Below are positions 44,279 through 53,235 of a DNA stretch of 64,000 bases, piece after piece. Both the position numbers and the translations under genes were made by a program. The DNA is from Nitrosomonadales bacterium (GTDB lineage Bacteria > Pseudomonadota > Gammaproteobacteria > Burkholderiales > Gallionellaceae), in assembly GCA_016199835.1 (NCBI GenBank), contig JACQFX010000059.1:1-64000 (forward strand), in the 5' to 3' direction. Every line of letters starts with the position of its first letter. The first letter of the stretch is position 1. Under the pieces are notes generated by a model. It did not search any database and was not told where the DNA came from. It saw only the letters and a list, made by a program, of their open reading frames with translations.

Positions 44279-45807
44279 TGGAGATTGATAAGCGGCTTAC
44301 CCGTCATTTCCGGCGGTTGCGGCAGGCCCATCATGGCAAGCAGGGTGGGAGCGACATCGCGCAGTGCGCCGCCGTCCACCATCTGCGCCTTGCGGCCTAT
44401 GTACAGGAACGGCACCAGGTTCAGCGTGTGCGCGGTGTGCGCCTGATGCGTGGCGTGGTCTATCATCTGCTCGGCGTTGCCATGGTCGGCGGTGATCAGC
44501 ACTTCGCCACCGCATTCGAGCATCGCACTCACCACGCGGTTCACGCAAACATCCAGCGTCTCGACCGCCTTGATCGCCGCTTCCAGGATGCCGGTGTGAC
44601 CCACCATGTCGCCGTTGGCATAGTTACAGATGATGGCCTGATATTGCCCGCTGCGGATCGCAGCTTCGAGCTTGTCGGTGACTTCGACCGCGCTCATCTC
44701 CGGTTGCAGGTCATAAGTCGCCACCTTGGGCGAAGGCACCAGAATTCGGTCTTCGCCCGCATAGGGCTGCTCGGTGCCACCGTTGAAGAAGTAGGTGACG
44801 TGCGCATATTTTTCCGTTTCCGCAATACGCAATTGTTTGAGTCCCAGGCCGGAAACGTATTCGCCGAAACCATTGTGGATGGAGGACGGCCCGTAAGCGA
44901 TGGACAAGTGGCTGAAATCGTCGCCATAGCTGCTTAAGGTGACATAGTCGGCCAGCCTGGGGAAACGCTCGCGCGGAAATTTATCGAACGCGGCGTCGGT
45001 GAGCGCGCGGGTGATTTCTCTTGCACGGTCGGCGCGAAAATTCATGAACACTGCAACATCGCCATCCTGCATGGCGACCGGTTCGCCGATGATCGTAGCC
45101 TTGACGAACTCGTCGTTCTCGTCGCGCGCGTAAGCCTGTTTCAAACCTTCCACCGCTGTAGCCGCGCTATATGCGGCTTTGCCCTGAGTCAGCAGATCGC
45201 AGGCTGCCTGCACGCGATCCCAGCGATTGTCCCTGTCCATCGCATAATAGCGCCCGACGATGCTGGCGATGCACCCGGCGCCGAGCGCCGCACATTTATC
45301 CTGCACGCGTTGCAGCGAAGCTGCGGCGCTGCGCGGCGGCGTGTCGCGTCCGTCGAGAAAGGCGTGGAGGTAAATCTTGCGCAATCCCGCACGCGCCGCC
45401 AGTTCCAGCATGGCGAGGATGTGTTCTTCGTGGCTGTGCACCCCGCCGGGCGACAGCAGCCCCATGATGTGCAGCGCAGAGCCGTTTGCTTTGACTTTCG
45501 CCACTGCTCCTGTAAACACCGGATTGGTGTAGAAGCTGCCGTCTTCTATCGCCACGTCCACGCGCGTGAGATCCTGGTAGATCACGCGGCCCGCACCGAT
45601 GTTGAGATGACCGACTTCGGAGTTGCCCATCTGCCCCTTGGGCAGACCCACAGCCATTTCCGACGTTTCGATCAGCGTGTGCGGATAGGTGTTCCACAGC
45701 CTGTCCCAGTTCGGTTTGCGCGCATTGGCGACGGCGTTGTGATCCGCGTCTTCGCTATAACCGAAGCCGTCGAGGATAAGCAGAAGGACAGGCTTTACGT
45801 TCATCAT
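44275..45807 (-). CDS. gpmI: 2,3-bisphosphoglycerate-independent phosphoglycerate mutase
   Basis: A 510-residue binuclear metalloenzyme of the alkaline-phosphatase superfamily. Asp13 is in LILDGFG and the catalytic phosphoserine Ser63 is in GNSEVGH. The conserved [29 protein letters not shown] and ADHGNAEQM motifs follow. It interconverts 3- and 2-phosphoglycerate in glycolysis/gluconeogenesis without cofactor. It is first in the gpmI-envC-ctpA-moeB-rluF minus-strand series and divergent from arsR. Confidence 0.95.
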   Translation of the reverse strand: MMNVKPVLLLILDGFGYSEDADHNAVANARKPNWDRLWNTYPHTLIETSEMAVGLPKGQMGNSEVGHLNIGAGRVIYQDLTRVDVAIEDGSFYTNPVFTGAVAKVKANGSALHIMGLLSPGGVHSHEEHILAMLELAARAGLRKIYLHAFLDGRDTPPRSAAASLQRVQDKCAALGAGCIASIVGRYYAMDRDNRWDRVQAACDLLTQGKAAYSAATAVEGLKQAYARDENDEFVKATIIGEPVAMQDGDVAVFMNFRADRAREITRALTDAAFDKFPRERFPRLADYVTLSSYGDDFSHLSIAYGPSSIHNGFGEYVSGLGLKQLRIAETEKYAHVTYFFNGGTEQPYAGEDRILVPSPKVATYDLQPEMSAVEVTDKLEAAIRSGQYQAIICNYANGDMVGHTGILEAAIKAVETLDVCVNRVVSAMLECGGEVLITADHGNAEQMIDHATHQAHTAHTLNLVPFLYIGRKAQMVDGGALRDVAPTLLAMMGLPQPPEMTGKPLINLQ

Positions 45808-45878
45808 GCTGGACTTTTAGGGTGTCTAAGTATCAAAATATAAGCGCGTACTAATTTAATGCGTATTTTAGCCGATTT

Positions 45879-45900
45879 CCGGGCATCGCATAATGCCGGG
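45879..45900. promoter_or_regulatory. Imperfect dyad upstream of the ArsR-type gene
   Basis: CCGGGCAT (45879-45886) and ATGCCGGG (45893-45900) form an inverted repeat with one mismatch across 6 nt. It lies in the 116-bp divergent gap between gpmI and the ArsR-type regulator, 23 bp before the latter. ArsR/SmtB proteins usually bind such dyads near their own promoters, but no binding evidence exists. Confidence 0.3.
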
Positions 45901-45923
45901 TAACAGCAGTTTAATGGTGGATC

Positions 45924-46223
45924 ATGACAAAACTGATAGACAAGGACGAAGACATCCTGCAGGCCTCGCTGGCGATCAAGGCCATCGCTCATCCCCTGCG
46001 CCTGAAGATATTGTGTGTGCTGGGCGACAAAGAGGTCAGTGTGCAGGACATCGTTGCCGACGTGGGCACTTCGCAGAGCAACATTTCGCAGCATCTCGCC
46101 ATCCTGCGCGACAAGGGCGTGCTGGCCACGCGCAAGGACGCCAACCGCGTGTACTACCGCATCGGCGATCCGCGCACCATCAGACTGGTAGGGATGATGC
46201 GCGAAGTGTTTTGCACCCGGTAG
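45924..46223 (+). CDS. ArsR/SmtB-family winged-helix regulator
   Basis: A 99-residue protein with the family winged helix: KAIAHPLRLKILCVLGDKEV, then QDIVADVGTSQSNISQHLAI and LRDKGVLATRKDANRVYYRI. It has one Cys near the start of the first helix region and one near the C-terminus (VFCTR), but no ELCVCDL-type metal motif, so its effector could be metal, sulfide/persulfide or redox. It is followed by two methyltransferase genes with 81- and 25-bp gaps, which may be co-regulated. Confidence 0.85.
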   Translation: MTKLIDKDEDILQASLAIKAIAHPLRLKILCVLGDKEVSVQDIVADVGTSQSNISQHLAILRDKGVLATRKDANRVYYRIGDPRTIRLVGMMREVFCTR

Positions 46224-46304
46224 GATCGGGATTCGCCGCGAGGCGCCTTTAAGTGATCTGCCGGAAAAAATTACCCATTAACCGCCCATTTTATAGATCG
46301 GCCC

Positions 46305-47012
46305 ATGTCGCAAGAAAAATCCATTATTCCGTTTTCTTTCTCCAGCCATGCCGAAAACTTCGATGAACACATCGAGAAGAGCATCAGGGGATATGCGGAT
46401 CTGCGCAACGATTGCATCCTGTTGTCTGAATATTTCGTCGAGAACGATACCAATGTGCTCGACCTGGGCTGTTCCACCGGCAAGTTTCTGCGCGAGATAC
46501 GGAATCACAATCAAGACAAGGCTCCCGATGCGCGCTATCTGGGGGTGGATATAGAGGCGATGTTCCGCAAGCAATGGGCTGCGCATGCGACCGACAACGT
46601 GTATTACCATCTGTGCGATCTGAGATCATTCGATGGATACGAGAATCTGTCGTTCATTACCAGCCTGTTCTCGTTGCAGTTCATTCCGGAGAAGGATCGT
46701 TGCTCGGTGATGCAGAAAATTTTCTGCAATCTGATCCCGGGCGGCGCATTTGTGATGGCGGAAAAAACTCTGGGCAAATCCCCCAAGATTCAGGACATGC
46801 TCACCTTCATGTATTACGACTACAAACGACAGAATTTCAGCGAGCAGGAAATATTGGAAAAAGAAAGGTCCTTGCGCAACAAACTCAAGCTCTGGTCCGA
46901 GCCTCAGATAATCACATCTCTGGAAAAGGCCGGTTTCCACAAGGACTGCATCCAGGTTTTCTGGCGCAATCATCTGTTCGCCGGTTTCCTGGCAATCAAA
47001 CAGGCAAACTGA
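46305..47012 (+). CDS. CmoA-like SAM-dependent methyltransferase
   Basis: A 235-residue class I SAM protein closely resembling CmoA: SFSSHAENFDEHIEKSIRGY, VLDLGCSTGKFLREI, a YLGVDIE acidic loop, and the distinctive CmoA tail DMLTFMYYDYKRQNFSEQEI and EKERSLRNKLKLWSEPQI. CmoA makes carboxy-SAM for wobble-uridine modification and depends on CmoB. No cmoB is adjacent, and the N-terminus and binding loops vary, so it could be a paralogue with another substrate. Function is uncertain. Confidence 0.75.
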   Translation: MSQEKSIIPFSFSSHAENFDEHIEKSIRGYADLRNDCILLSEYFVENDTNVLDLGCSTGKFLREIRNHNQDKAPDARYLGVDIEAMFRKQWAAHATDNVYYHLCDLRSFDGYENLSFITSLFSLQFIPEKDRCSVMQKIFCNLIPGGAFVMAEKTLGKSPKIQDMLTFMYYDYKRQNFSEQEILEKERSLRNKLKLWSEPQIITSLEKAGFHKDCIQVFWRNHLFAGFLAIKQAN

Positions 47013-47037
47013 TCCCGGCACGGCGCGAAGCAAGATC

Positions 47038-47772
47038 ATGTGGTCGAAAACCATACCTCATCGTAGTTATCGCGAGCCTTATTTGCCAAGATTTTTCCAG
47101 GATGCGGCAAGGCTCCTCCCTCTGCACGGCCACGAAAGATTACTGGACATCGCTTGCGGCACCGGAACGGTAGCATTCGGTTTCGCTCCGTTCGTATCCT
47201 CGCTCACGGGTGTGGACATGGAACTGCCAATGCTGGAGAACGCGAGGCAGCATGCCGAAACACACAATATCGACATCCATCTCATCCATTCCAGAATGGA
47301 AGATATTCCGACAGAGACAGGCCCGTTCGACATCATGGTAATGGGCAAGGCCCACTGGTATCTGGACGCCCGCATGGTCATACCAAAAATGGATGCCCTG
47401 CTCAAAGAACATGGAAAGATACTGGTCTGCCTGGCAACCGCCGAAGCACCATGGCGCGCCACATTTTTTCAAGTGCTGCTCAAGTGGGCACCGGATTTTC
47501 CCTGGGGTCGCCTGGACATCAATCCCGGCCATTTCTTCGAGGGCTCACGTTTCCAGATTAGCGACAAGATCGTGATCCAGAGGCCGCATATGGTCACGCC
47601 GGACTATCTGGTAAAACGGGCGTATGGCTATCCCGCCACCCCGGCATCCAAACTTGGAGATCAAGCGGAATATTTTGCAGCCGATCTGAAGCAGGCTCTG
47701 TCGCCCTTTATGGAGAACGGCAAATTAGTAGAGAAATTGAAGACCGTCGGCTTTATCTTCAGCAGAAAATAG
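47038..47772 (+). CDS. Class I SAM-dependent methyltransferase
   Basis: A 244-residue protein with a Rossmann-type core: LLDIACGTGTVAFGFAPFVS, then LTGVDMELPMLENARQ, MEDIPTETGPFDIMVMGKAH and a long C-terminal substrate region (PDFPWGRLDINPGHFFEGSR). It is typical of UbiE/COG2226 relatives, but the substrate is not evident. It starts 25 bp after the CmoA-like gene and may share its transcript. It is convergent with the LVIVD propeller gene 9 bp away. Confidence 0.75.
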   Translation: MWSKTIPHRSYREPYLPRFFQDAARLLPLHGHERLLDIACGTGTVAFGFAPFVSSLTGVDMELPMLENARQHAETHNIDIHLIHSRMEDIPTETGPFDIMVMGKAHWYLDARMVIPKMDALLKEHGKILVCLATAEAPWRATFFQVLLKWAPDFPWGRLDINPGHFFEGSRFQISDKIVIQRPHMVTPDYLVKRAYGYPATPASKLGDQAEYFAADLKQALSPFMENGKLVEKLKTVGFIFSRK

Positions 47773-47781
47773 ATGCGTTAT

Positions 47782-50769
47782 TTATTGATGCGTAGCCGGA
47801 TCCAGGCCGCGTTTGCGCATCTCCCGTTCCAGATCCTGCATGGTGAAACGCGGTTTTTTTGACGGCGGCATGGCAACGCGGAATATGTCGTTATATGTTA
47901 AGCGCTTGCCACTGGTCGTATCGAACGCAAGCAGATGGTAGCTTCCCAGCGGCATATCCCGGGGTGTGGTCACGGTGACCGCACCATGCCTGCCGCGCTT
48001 GATCGCGACATCCGGCAACAAGCGCACCTCGGCTAATGTCTCATTGCCCGCCATGAACACCGAGCCGGAAAACGCACTCAGCCCGGTGACGCGGCTTGCC
48101 GCCGGATAGGCAGCCCGCAACAGGGGGTGACGCGCATCCGAAATATCGAGCTCCAGCAGGCCGGACTCGCTGCCGCTGGCGTACAAACGCTTGCCGGAGA
48201 TCTGCACATCCAGAATCTCCTCGCCGGGATTGAAACGCCCCCGCAATTTCAGCGTGGCATAATCGTAAAGCGAAATTCCCGTCGCCTTGTCATAGAGTAC
48301 CAGCAGATTATTTTGCAGCCGCACCAGATCGGCACGCTGCGGCAACTGCTTGAACATGCGCGGATGATGATGCTGGGGGTCACTCACATCCAGTATCTCG
48401 ACATCGCTCTGCGTGGCAAGCAGCAAGCGGTCACCGGCGAGCCACATATCGTTCACCTGCGCATCATGCCAGGCAAGGAATTGTCCACTGTCCGCATCGA
48501 GCATGGCGACACCATGCTGCCGTTGCGCTGCATAAATAACGTTGCCTTGCGCGCGCACCACATCGCTGGGCGTGGCGAATTGCCTGCGCAGCCTGGGCTC
48601 GAACGGATTGCTTATATCCACGGTGGCCAGCCCGCCCGTACCGGCGGCGAGATAGGCAACATTGCCGGCCAGCACCACACTCTGCGCATCACCCGCGAAG
48701 TCCACTCCCGCCATCCAGATCGGGTTCAGCGGATTCTTCACGTCGAAAATCTGCAGGCCATTGCTGCCGTCCGCGACATAGGCATAATTGTCCCTGACCG
48801 TCACATCTCTGGTCTGTCCGCGCGCGTGGTATGCGCCAGCAAGTGTCGGGGTTGCCGGATTGGATACGTCGAGCACCGCAATGCCGCCCCACCAGTCGAG
48901 CACATAAGCGTACTGGCCTTGCACGCGCACGCCCCACGACCAGCCTATGGTGTCATATGAACCGAGCGTAAATGGCTGCGCCGGATTCGAAACATTCACG
49001 ATCTGGACACCGGACACCCAGTCCGCGATATAGGCGAGGTCGCCATCCAGTTCGATGCCGCGCGCATTGCCGGGCGTAAGCAGATGGCTGATCTCGCGCG
49101 CCTGCAACGGTGCACTGATGTCGAAGATATGCAATCCATTATCAAAGCTCGCGACGTAGGCAAAATGCTCGCGTATCACCACGTCTTCCGCCGCACCGCC
49201 CACATCGTAGGCCGCAAGCTGCCGTGGCTGCTGCGGATCGCTGATGTCGAACACCAGCAGACCCGCGCTGTCGGCCGCGACATAAGCCAGGTTGCCGACT
49301 ATCTCCACCGCCCAGGCCTTGCCTGCTGTTTGCGCACTGCCAACAATGGATGGGTGCGCGATGTCAGCCACGCTGATGATGTGGAAGCCGCCGCGATGAT
49401 CGGCAAGATACAGATAATCGCCGACCAGTTTCATGGTGTAAGCAAGACCGGGCGTTGCGACTTCTGAAATCTTGCGCGGTTGTTTGGGATTGGAAATATC
49501 CAGTATCTGCACGCCGTGATCGTCGTCTGCAACGAAGGCATAGCCGCCGCGCACCAGCACGCCCTTGGATGAACCCTGCGTATGGTAATTGGCAAGATGG
49601 CGCGGCGCGACGGGATCGCTTATGTCATACAGGTGCAGGCCGGAGAACCAGTCGGCGACGAACAGGATGTTGTCGCGTATCACCGCGCGACGGCTGCCGC
49701 CGAAATTGGCTCCGATGTTGACCACGTTCGGCACGGGTGCGGAAAAATCCACTGTCTCGATACCCTCATCCGTTCCGGTCAGCACTTGTTTTTGTGACAG
49801 CGCGATGGTGTTCACATGTGCCGCATGCTGCAGCGCAACCACCTTGGGCATTCTGGGGTTGTGCACATCAACGAACGTGATTTCGGAACGTTCATCGCGT
49901 AGCGCAACATAGCCATCGTCATAACTCAGCGCCAGGCTGGCACCGATATGATTGGCGCTGCCCAGCCAGTGCGGCGCTTGCGGCGTACTCACATCCAGCA
50001 CGGTGAGTCCGGTCGCACCGTTGGCCAGATAAGCACGGCCTTGAACCACGGCCACATCTTTTACATCACCATGAAAACGCCCGGCCTCACGTATGTGCGC
50101 TGGATCGCGCGCATCGTATATACCCAGACCGGCTTGCAACTGCGCTATGTATGCGTATCCATCGGCAAGCTGTATCGCATGCGCATCATGCTCCAGGGTA
50201 GAACCGGCAAGCCGGGTCGGCATCTGCGGATTGCTTACATCCAGGATGTCGAGCTGCTTGCCGCTGGCAAGATAGGCACGCCCTTGCTCTACGCATAAAG
50301 CGTCGAGTGGCTGCATCAGGGCATATCGTCCGCGCAATTGTGGTTGCCGTGGATCGTGCACATCGACTATCAGCAATGCTCCTGCACTATCGGCAAGGTA
50401 GGCATAACCATCGCGCAACACTGCCAAGGTAATTCTGCCTTGCCCCTTGAAGCTCGCCAGCAAACGCGGCTGTGTGCCGGTAGCCAATTCAAATACCAGC
50501 AAGCCGCCGTCTCCTGCCGCGACATACGCATGATGCTCATCACTTGCCAGCGACAACACCGCAGTCTGCATGGCCGCAATAGAGCTGGAATAAGGCCCGC
50601 CGGGAACCAGCGCGAGTTGCATTCCTGCGGGAATAGCTGCCACCGTGATCGAGACGCTACCGCCTCGTTTATGATCTATCGTGGGGGGGGCCGCATTGGC
50701 GGCGGAGAACAGCAACCCGGCGCACAGTGCACCGACAAGTTGCTTGAGAGAAATTCCGGGAAACGTCAC
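47782..50769 (-). CDS. Large LVIVD-repeat beta-propeller protein, secreted
   Basis: A 995-residue protein with a signal peptide (PGISLKQLVGALCAGLLFSA) and more than 15 LVIVD-type repeats (examples: GLLVFDISDPQQPRQLAAYD, GLQIFDVKNPLNPIWMAGVD, GIAVLDVSNPATPTLAGAYH). Such repeats form beta-propeller blades. These proteins are exported and common in archaea and environmental bacteria; their role is unknown, perhaps surface binding. The C-terminal 170 residues contain a non-repeat part ending in a basic helix (KPRFTMQDLEREMRKRGLDP). It ends 9 bp from the convergent methyltransferase. Confidence 0.87.
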   Translation of the reverse strand: MTFPGISLKQLVGALCAGLLFSAANAAPPTIDHKRGGSVSITVAAIPAGMQLALVPGGPYSSSIAAMQTAVLSLASDEHHAYVAAGDGGLLVFELATGTQPRLLASFKGQGRITLAVLRDGYAYLADSAGALLIVDVHDPRQPQLRGRYALMQPLDALCVEQGRAYLASGKQLDILDVSNPQMPTRLAGSTLEHDAHAIQLADGYAYIAQLQAGLGIYDARDPAHIREAGRFHGDVKDVAVVQGRAYLANGATGLTVLDVSTPQAPHWLGSANHIGASLALSYDDGYVALRDERSEITFVDVHNPRMPKVVALQHAAHVNTIALSQKQVLTGTDEGIETVDFSAPVPNVVNIGANFGGSRRAVIRDNILFVADWFSGLHLYDISDPVAPRHLANYHTQGSSKGVLVRGGYAFVADDDHGVQILDISNPKQPRKISEVATPGLAYTMKLVGDYLYLADHRGGFHIISVADIAHPSIVGSAQTAGKAWAVEIVGNLAYVAADSAGLLVFDISDPQQPRQLAAYDVGGAAEDVVIREHFAYVASFDNGLHIFDISAPLQAREISHLLTPGNARGIELDGDLAYIADWVSGVQIVNVSNPAQPFTLGSYDTIGWSWGVRVQGQYAYVLDWWGGIAVLDVSNPATPTLAGAYHARGQTRDVTVRDNYAYVADGSNGLQIFDVKNPLNPIWMAGVDFAGDAQSVVLAGNVAYLAAGTGGLATVDISNPFEPRLRRQFATPSDVVRAQGNVIYAAQRQHGVAMLDADSGQFLAWHDAQVNDMWLAGDRLLLATQSDVEILDVSDPQHHHPRMFKQLPQRADLVRLQNNLLVLYDKATGISLYDYATLKLRGRFNPGEEILDVQISGKRLYASGSESGLLELDISDARHPLLRAAYPAASRVTGLSAFSGSVFMAGNETLAEVRLLPDVAIKRGRHGAVTVTTPRDMPLGSYHLLAFDTTSGKRLTYNDIFRVAMPPSKKPRFTMQDLEREMRKRGLDPATHQ

Positions 50770-50828
50770 AAACAGTTCAACAAAAACCGCTTCGCCCGCA
50801 CTCCGGCAAAGCGGCTTCCATCAATACC

Positions 50829-51188
50829 TTATTCCTTCTCGTTGCTGACGACAGCCTTGCCTACGAAGAAGATTTCCGGGAAGTCGCGATTCAGGGTCTT
50901 GCTGTGGAAATTGGCCATGGGCGCACCATCATCAAAGCGGACGATGTCACCTTTCTTCACAGCCACGGTCGGTGCAGCCAGCCAGACATTCTTGTTGCCT
51001 TGTGACACCTGGATGTAGGTATACATGCCGGTATCAATCACCTCAACAGCCTTGCCCTTGTTCGGCAATTGGCTGCTGGCGGCGACCATCATCTTGCCGG
51101 ACGCCTGCTGGCTATGGTCGGAAGTAGTCCCGGCAAAAACGGGGGCAGAAAAAACGGTCAACGCAAACAGGGCAGCAATGGTTCTCAT
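50829..51188 (-). CDS. NrfJ-like small periplasmic protein
   Basis: A 119-residue secreted protein. A signal peptide (MRTIAALFALTVFSAPVFAG) is followed by a small beta-rich domain: GKAVEVIDTGMYTYIQVSQG, NKNVWLAAPTVAVKKGD, FHSKTLNRDFPEIFFV. This is the pattern of NrfJ-related proteins, found with multihaem cytochrome or nitrite-reduction genes in Shewanella and relatives. The exact function is not known. It lies 59 bp upstream of the LVIVD gene on the same strand, possibly one transcript. Confidence 0.75.
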   Translation of the reverse strand: MRTIAALFALTVFSAPVFAGTTSDHSQQASGKMMVAASSQLPNKGKAVEVIDTGMYTYIQVSQGNKNVWLAAPTVAVKKGDIVRFDDGAPMANFHSKTLNRDFPEIFFVGKAVVSNEKE

Positions 51189-51423
51189 GAAAGTTCCTCA
51201 GGTTAGTTTAGAAAGCTACAGCAGCCGGGCATTGTACTTGGCCTATATCAGCCTTGTCCATGACCTGACTTGAGGCAAACCGGCTCTCGCAGACCCGGCC
51301 CACACCGGGAATGAGATTGTGTTGCAGCTAAAATGTTCCCGACTGCATGCCGATCTCGATTGCCTTTCCTTGAATTCCAGCAAGGTTTCTGATGGGCACA
51401 GCTTCAAAAACGCAAAGCCGGGC

Positions 51424-53235
51424 TTACGCTCCTTTGCCACAAGCAGCTTGCCATCGCGCGAACATCTCGATGTATGCATCTTCCAGGCATGTGGCAATGC
51501 CTTTCGCGTCACACAACGGACTATTGGCCATACGCTCCCGCTGCGCGAAACGAAGGCGTTTGCGCAACCCTATATCGCGCGCAAGAGCACAGACATGATC
51601 GACGTATGCGGCCTCGGAGCGGACTATCCATTCCGGGTGACCGACGGCACTCACTATCGAGGCCGCCATCCGCGAAACCATGCAATCGCCCTCAAGTGTG
51701 ATGACCGGCACCCCCATCCAGAGTGCATCGCATGTAGTGGTATAGCCCCCATGAGCACCGACAGGATCAAGCGCTACGTCCAGCCGGTCATAGTAAGCCA
51801 TATGCTCACTCCATCCGGGTGTATTGACGCCGTCCTCAAGCTCGATACGACAGGCCGGAATGCCATGGCTAATCATGTCATCCAGAATGCGTTGGCGGTT
51901 ACCAGCGTCAGCCAGCCCCTTGGTCTTCAGCAATAGCTTCCCCTCCGGCAATGCATGCAGCACCCCGGCCCAAAGCTCCAGGGTAGCCGGAGTCAACTTG
52001 CCGAAATTATTGAAACTGCCGACCCATATCGTTCCATTCTGTGCTGGTTGCCATGCCGGGATCGGAGCATCTGCCTTGCCGTCATAGCTGGCTCTTACCC
52101 GTGGCAGACGCCATACCTGTTCGCTGAAATGGCTGTCTGTCTCCGGTGGTGTGAGCACTTCGTCGCCGATGAAGTAATCCATCTCGCTCAGTCCGGTACT
52201 GGCCCAGTAACCCAGATAATGCGCTTGCACCGGAGCTGCACGACGAGCAAAGGCTCCCAAGCGGTTGTACGGTGTATAACCGGACAGATCAACAAGTACG
52301 TCTATGCCGTCCGCCTCGATGCGATCGCGGATCACGGAATCGGAAACTCCTGCTACAGGAATCCAGTGATCAGACAAAGCTTGCAGCCGCTCCGTAACAG
52401 CATCCCGCCGGCCATGGCTCGAGTAGGCATATACCTCCACTCGCGTACGATCATGGTAAGCAAAAAGTTGCTCGATGAAGTAGCTCACCGCATGCTGGCG
52501 AAAATCCCCGGATACATACCCCACCCGCAACCGTCTGCCGGCCAGCAATGAGCGTCGGAATGTCCTGCGTCTGGCTGCTTCTCGCTCGCTTTCAGACAAG
52601 CATGCCATTTCCCATCCACGCGCCTGGGAAAGATATTCATAAGGATCAAGTGCAGCACGATAACTATAGAGAAGCAGCATGGAACTACGCGCAGTGGCGT
52701 GATCCGGCTTGAGCACAAGCGCCCTGCGAAAACTCTCGATTGCGGCGTCCGACTTGCCCTGATCCTTGAGCACGAGCCCCAGGTTGTAATGAATTTCGGC
52801 AGCATTGGGAACGAGCGGCAATGTCCGCTGGTAATAGGCCAGTGCTTCATTCAGTCTGCCTCTCATGTAAGCCAGGTTTCCAAGGTTGCAGAGCACTTCG
52901 GCATAGTCCGGCTTTATCGAGAGCGCACGATGATAGCAAGCGCTAGCTTCCTCAAATTTATTGAGGGCGCAAAGCGCATTCCCCAAATTGCAATGAGCTT
53001 CGGCGTGGTCCGGCTTTACCGAAAGAATCTCGCGATAGATGACGATTGCGCCATCCAGCATGCCGGCGCGATGCAGGGTGAGCGCTTTTTCCAGAAGATC
53101 CGGACTCTCAGACGACGGCTGGGAGCGAGTGGCCTGAATGGCAGACTTCTGTGCCGGCATCGTATTACCCAGGCAGCATTTCTTGTATTTTTTCCCGCTA
53201 CCGCAGGGGCAGGGAGCATTGCGGTCAGGGCTCAT
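51424..53235 (-). CDS. SEC-C / TPR / O-GlcNAc transferase-like fusion protein (GT41)
   Basis: A 603-residue protein. It begins with a SEC-C zinc motif (CPCGSGKKYKKCC, residues 9-21), has four to five TPR units (about 45-190) and then a catalytic OGT domain (about 215-595) with RLRVGYVSGDFRQHAVSYFI, VDLSGYTPYNRLGAFARRAA, VQAHYLGYWASTGLSEMDYF and VALDPVGAHGGYTTTCDALW. Such SPINDLY/OGT enzymes attach sugars to protein Ser/Thr. SEC-C at the N-terminus normally occurs on SecA or metalloproteins, so the fusion is unusual. Its start overlaps the membrane-protein gene by 11 nt. Confidence 0.9.
   Translation of the reverse strand: MSPDRNAPCPCGSGKKYKKCCLGNTMPAQKSAIQATRSQPSSESPDLLEKALTLHRAGMLDGAIVIYREILSVKPDHAEAHCNLGNALCALNKFEEASACYHRALSIKPDYAEVLCNLGNLAYMRGRLNEALAYYQRTLPLVPNAAEIHYNLGLVLKDQGKSDAAIESFRRALVLKPDHATARSSMLLLYSYRAALDPYEYLSQARGWEMACLSESEREAARRRTFRRSLLAGRRLRVGYVSGDFRQHAVSYFIEQLFAYHDRTRVEVYAYSSHGRRDAVTERLQALSDHWIPVAGVSDSVIRDRIEADGIDVLVDLSGYTPYNRLGAFARRAAPVQAHYLGYWASTGLSEMDYFIGDEVLTPPETDSHFSEQVWRLPRVRASYDGKADAPIPAWQPAQNGTIWVGSFNNFGKLTPATLELWAGVLHALPEGKLLLKTKGLADAGNRQRILDDMISHGIPACRIELEDGVNTPGWSEHMAYYDRLDVALDPVGAHGGYTTTCDALWMGVPVITLEGDCMVSRMAASIVSAVGHPEWIVRSEAAYVDHVCALARDIGLRKRLRFAQRERMANSPLCDAKGIATCLEDAYIEMFARWQAACGKGA

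Noticed and set aside
51243-51423. Minus-strand ORF running from the OGT-fusion gene into the 235-bp gap
   Set aside because: Starts within the OGT coding region in another frame, no RBS and no protein-like features; the gap looks non-coding.
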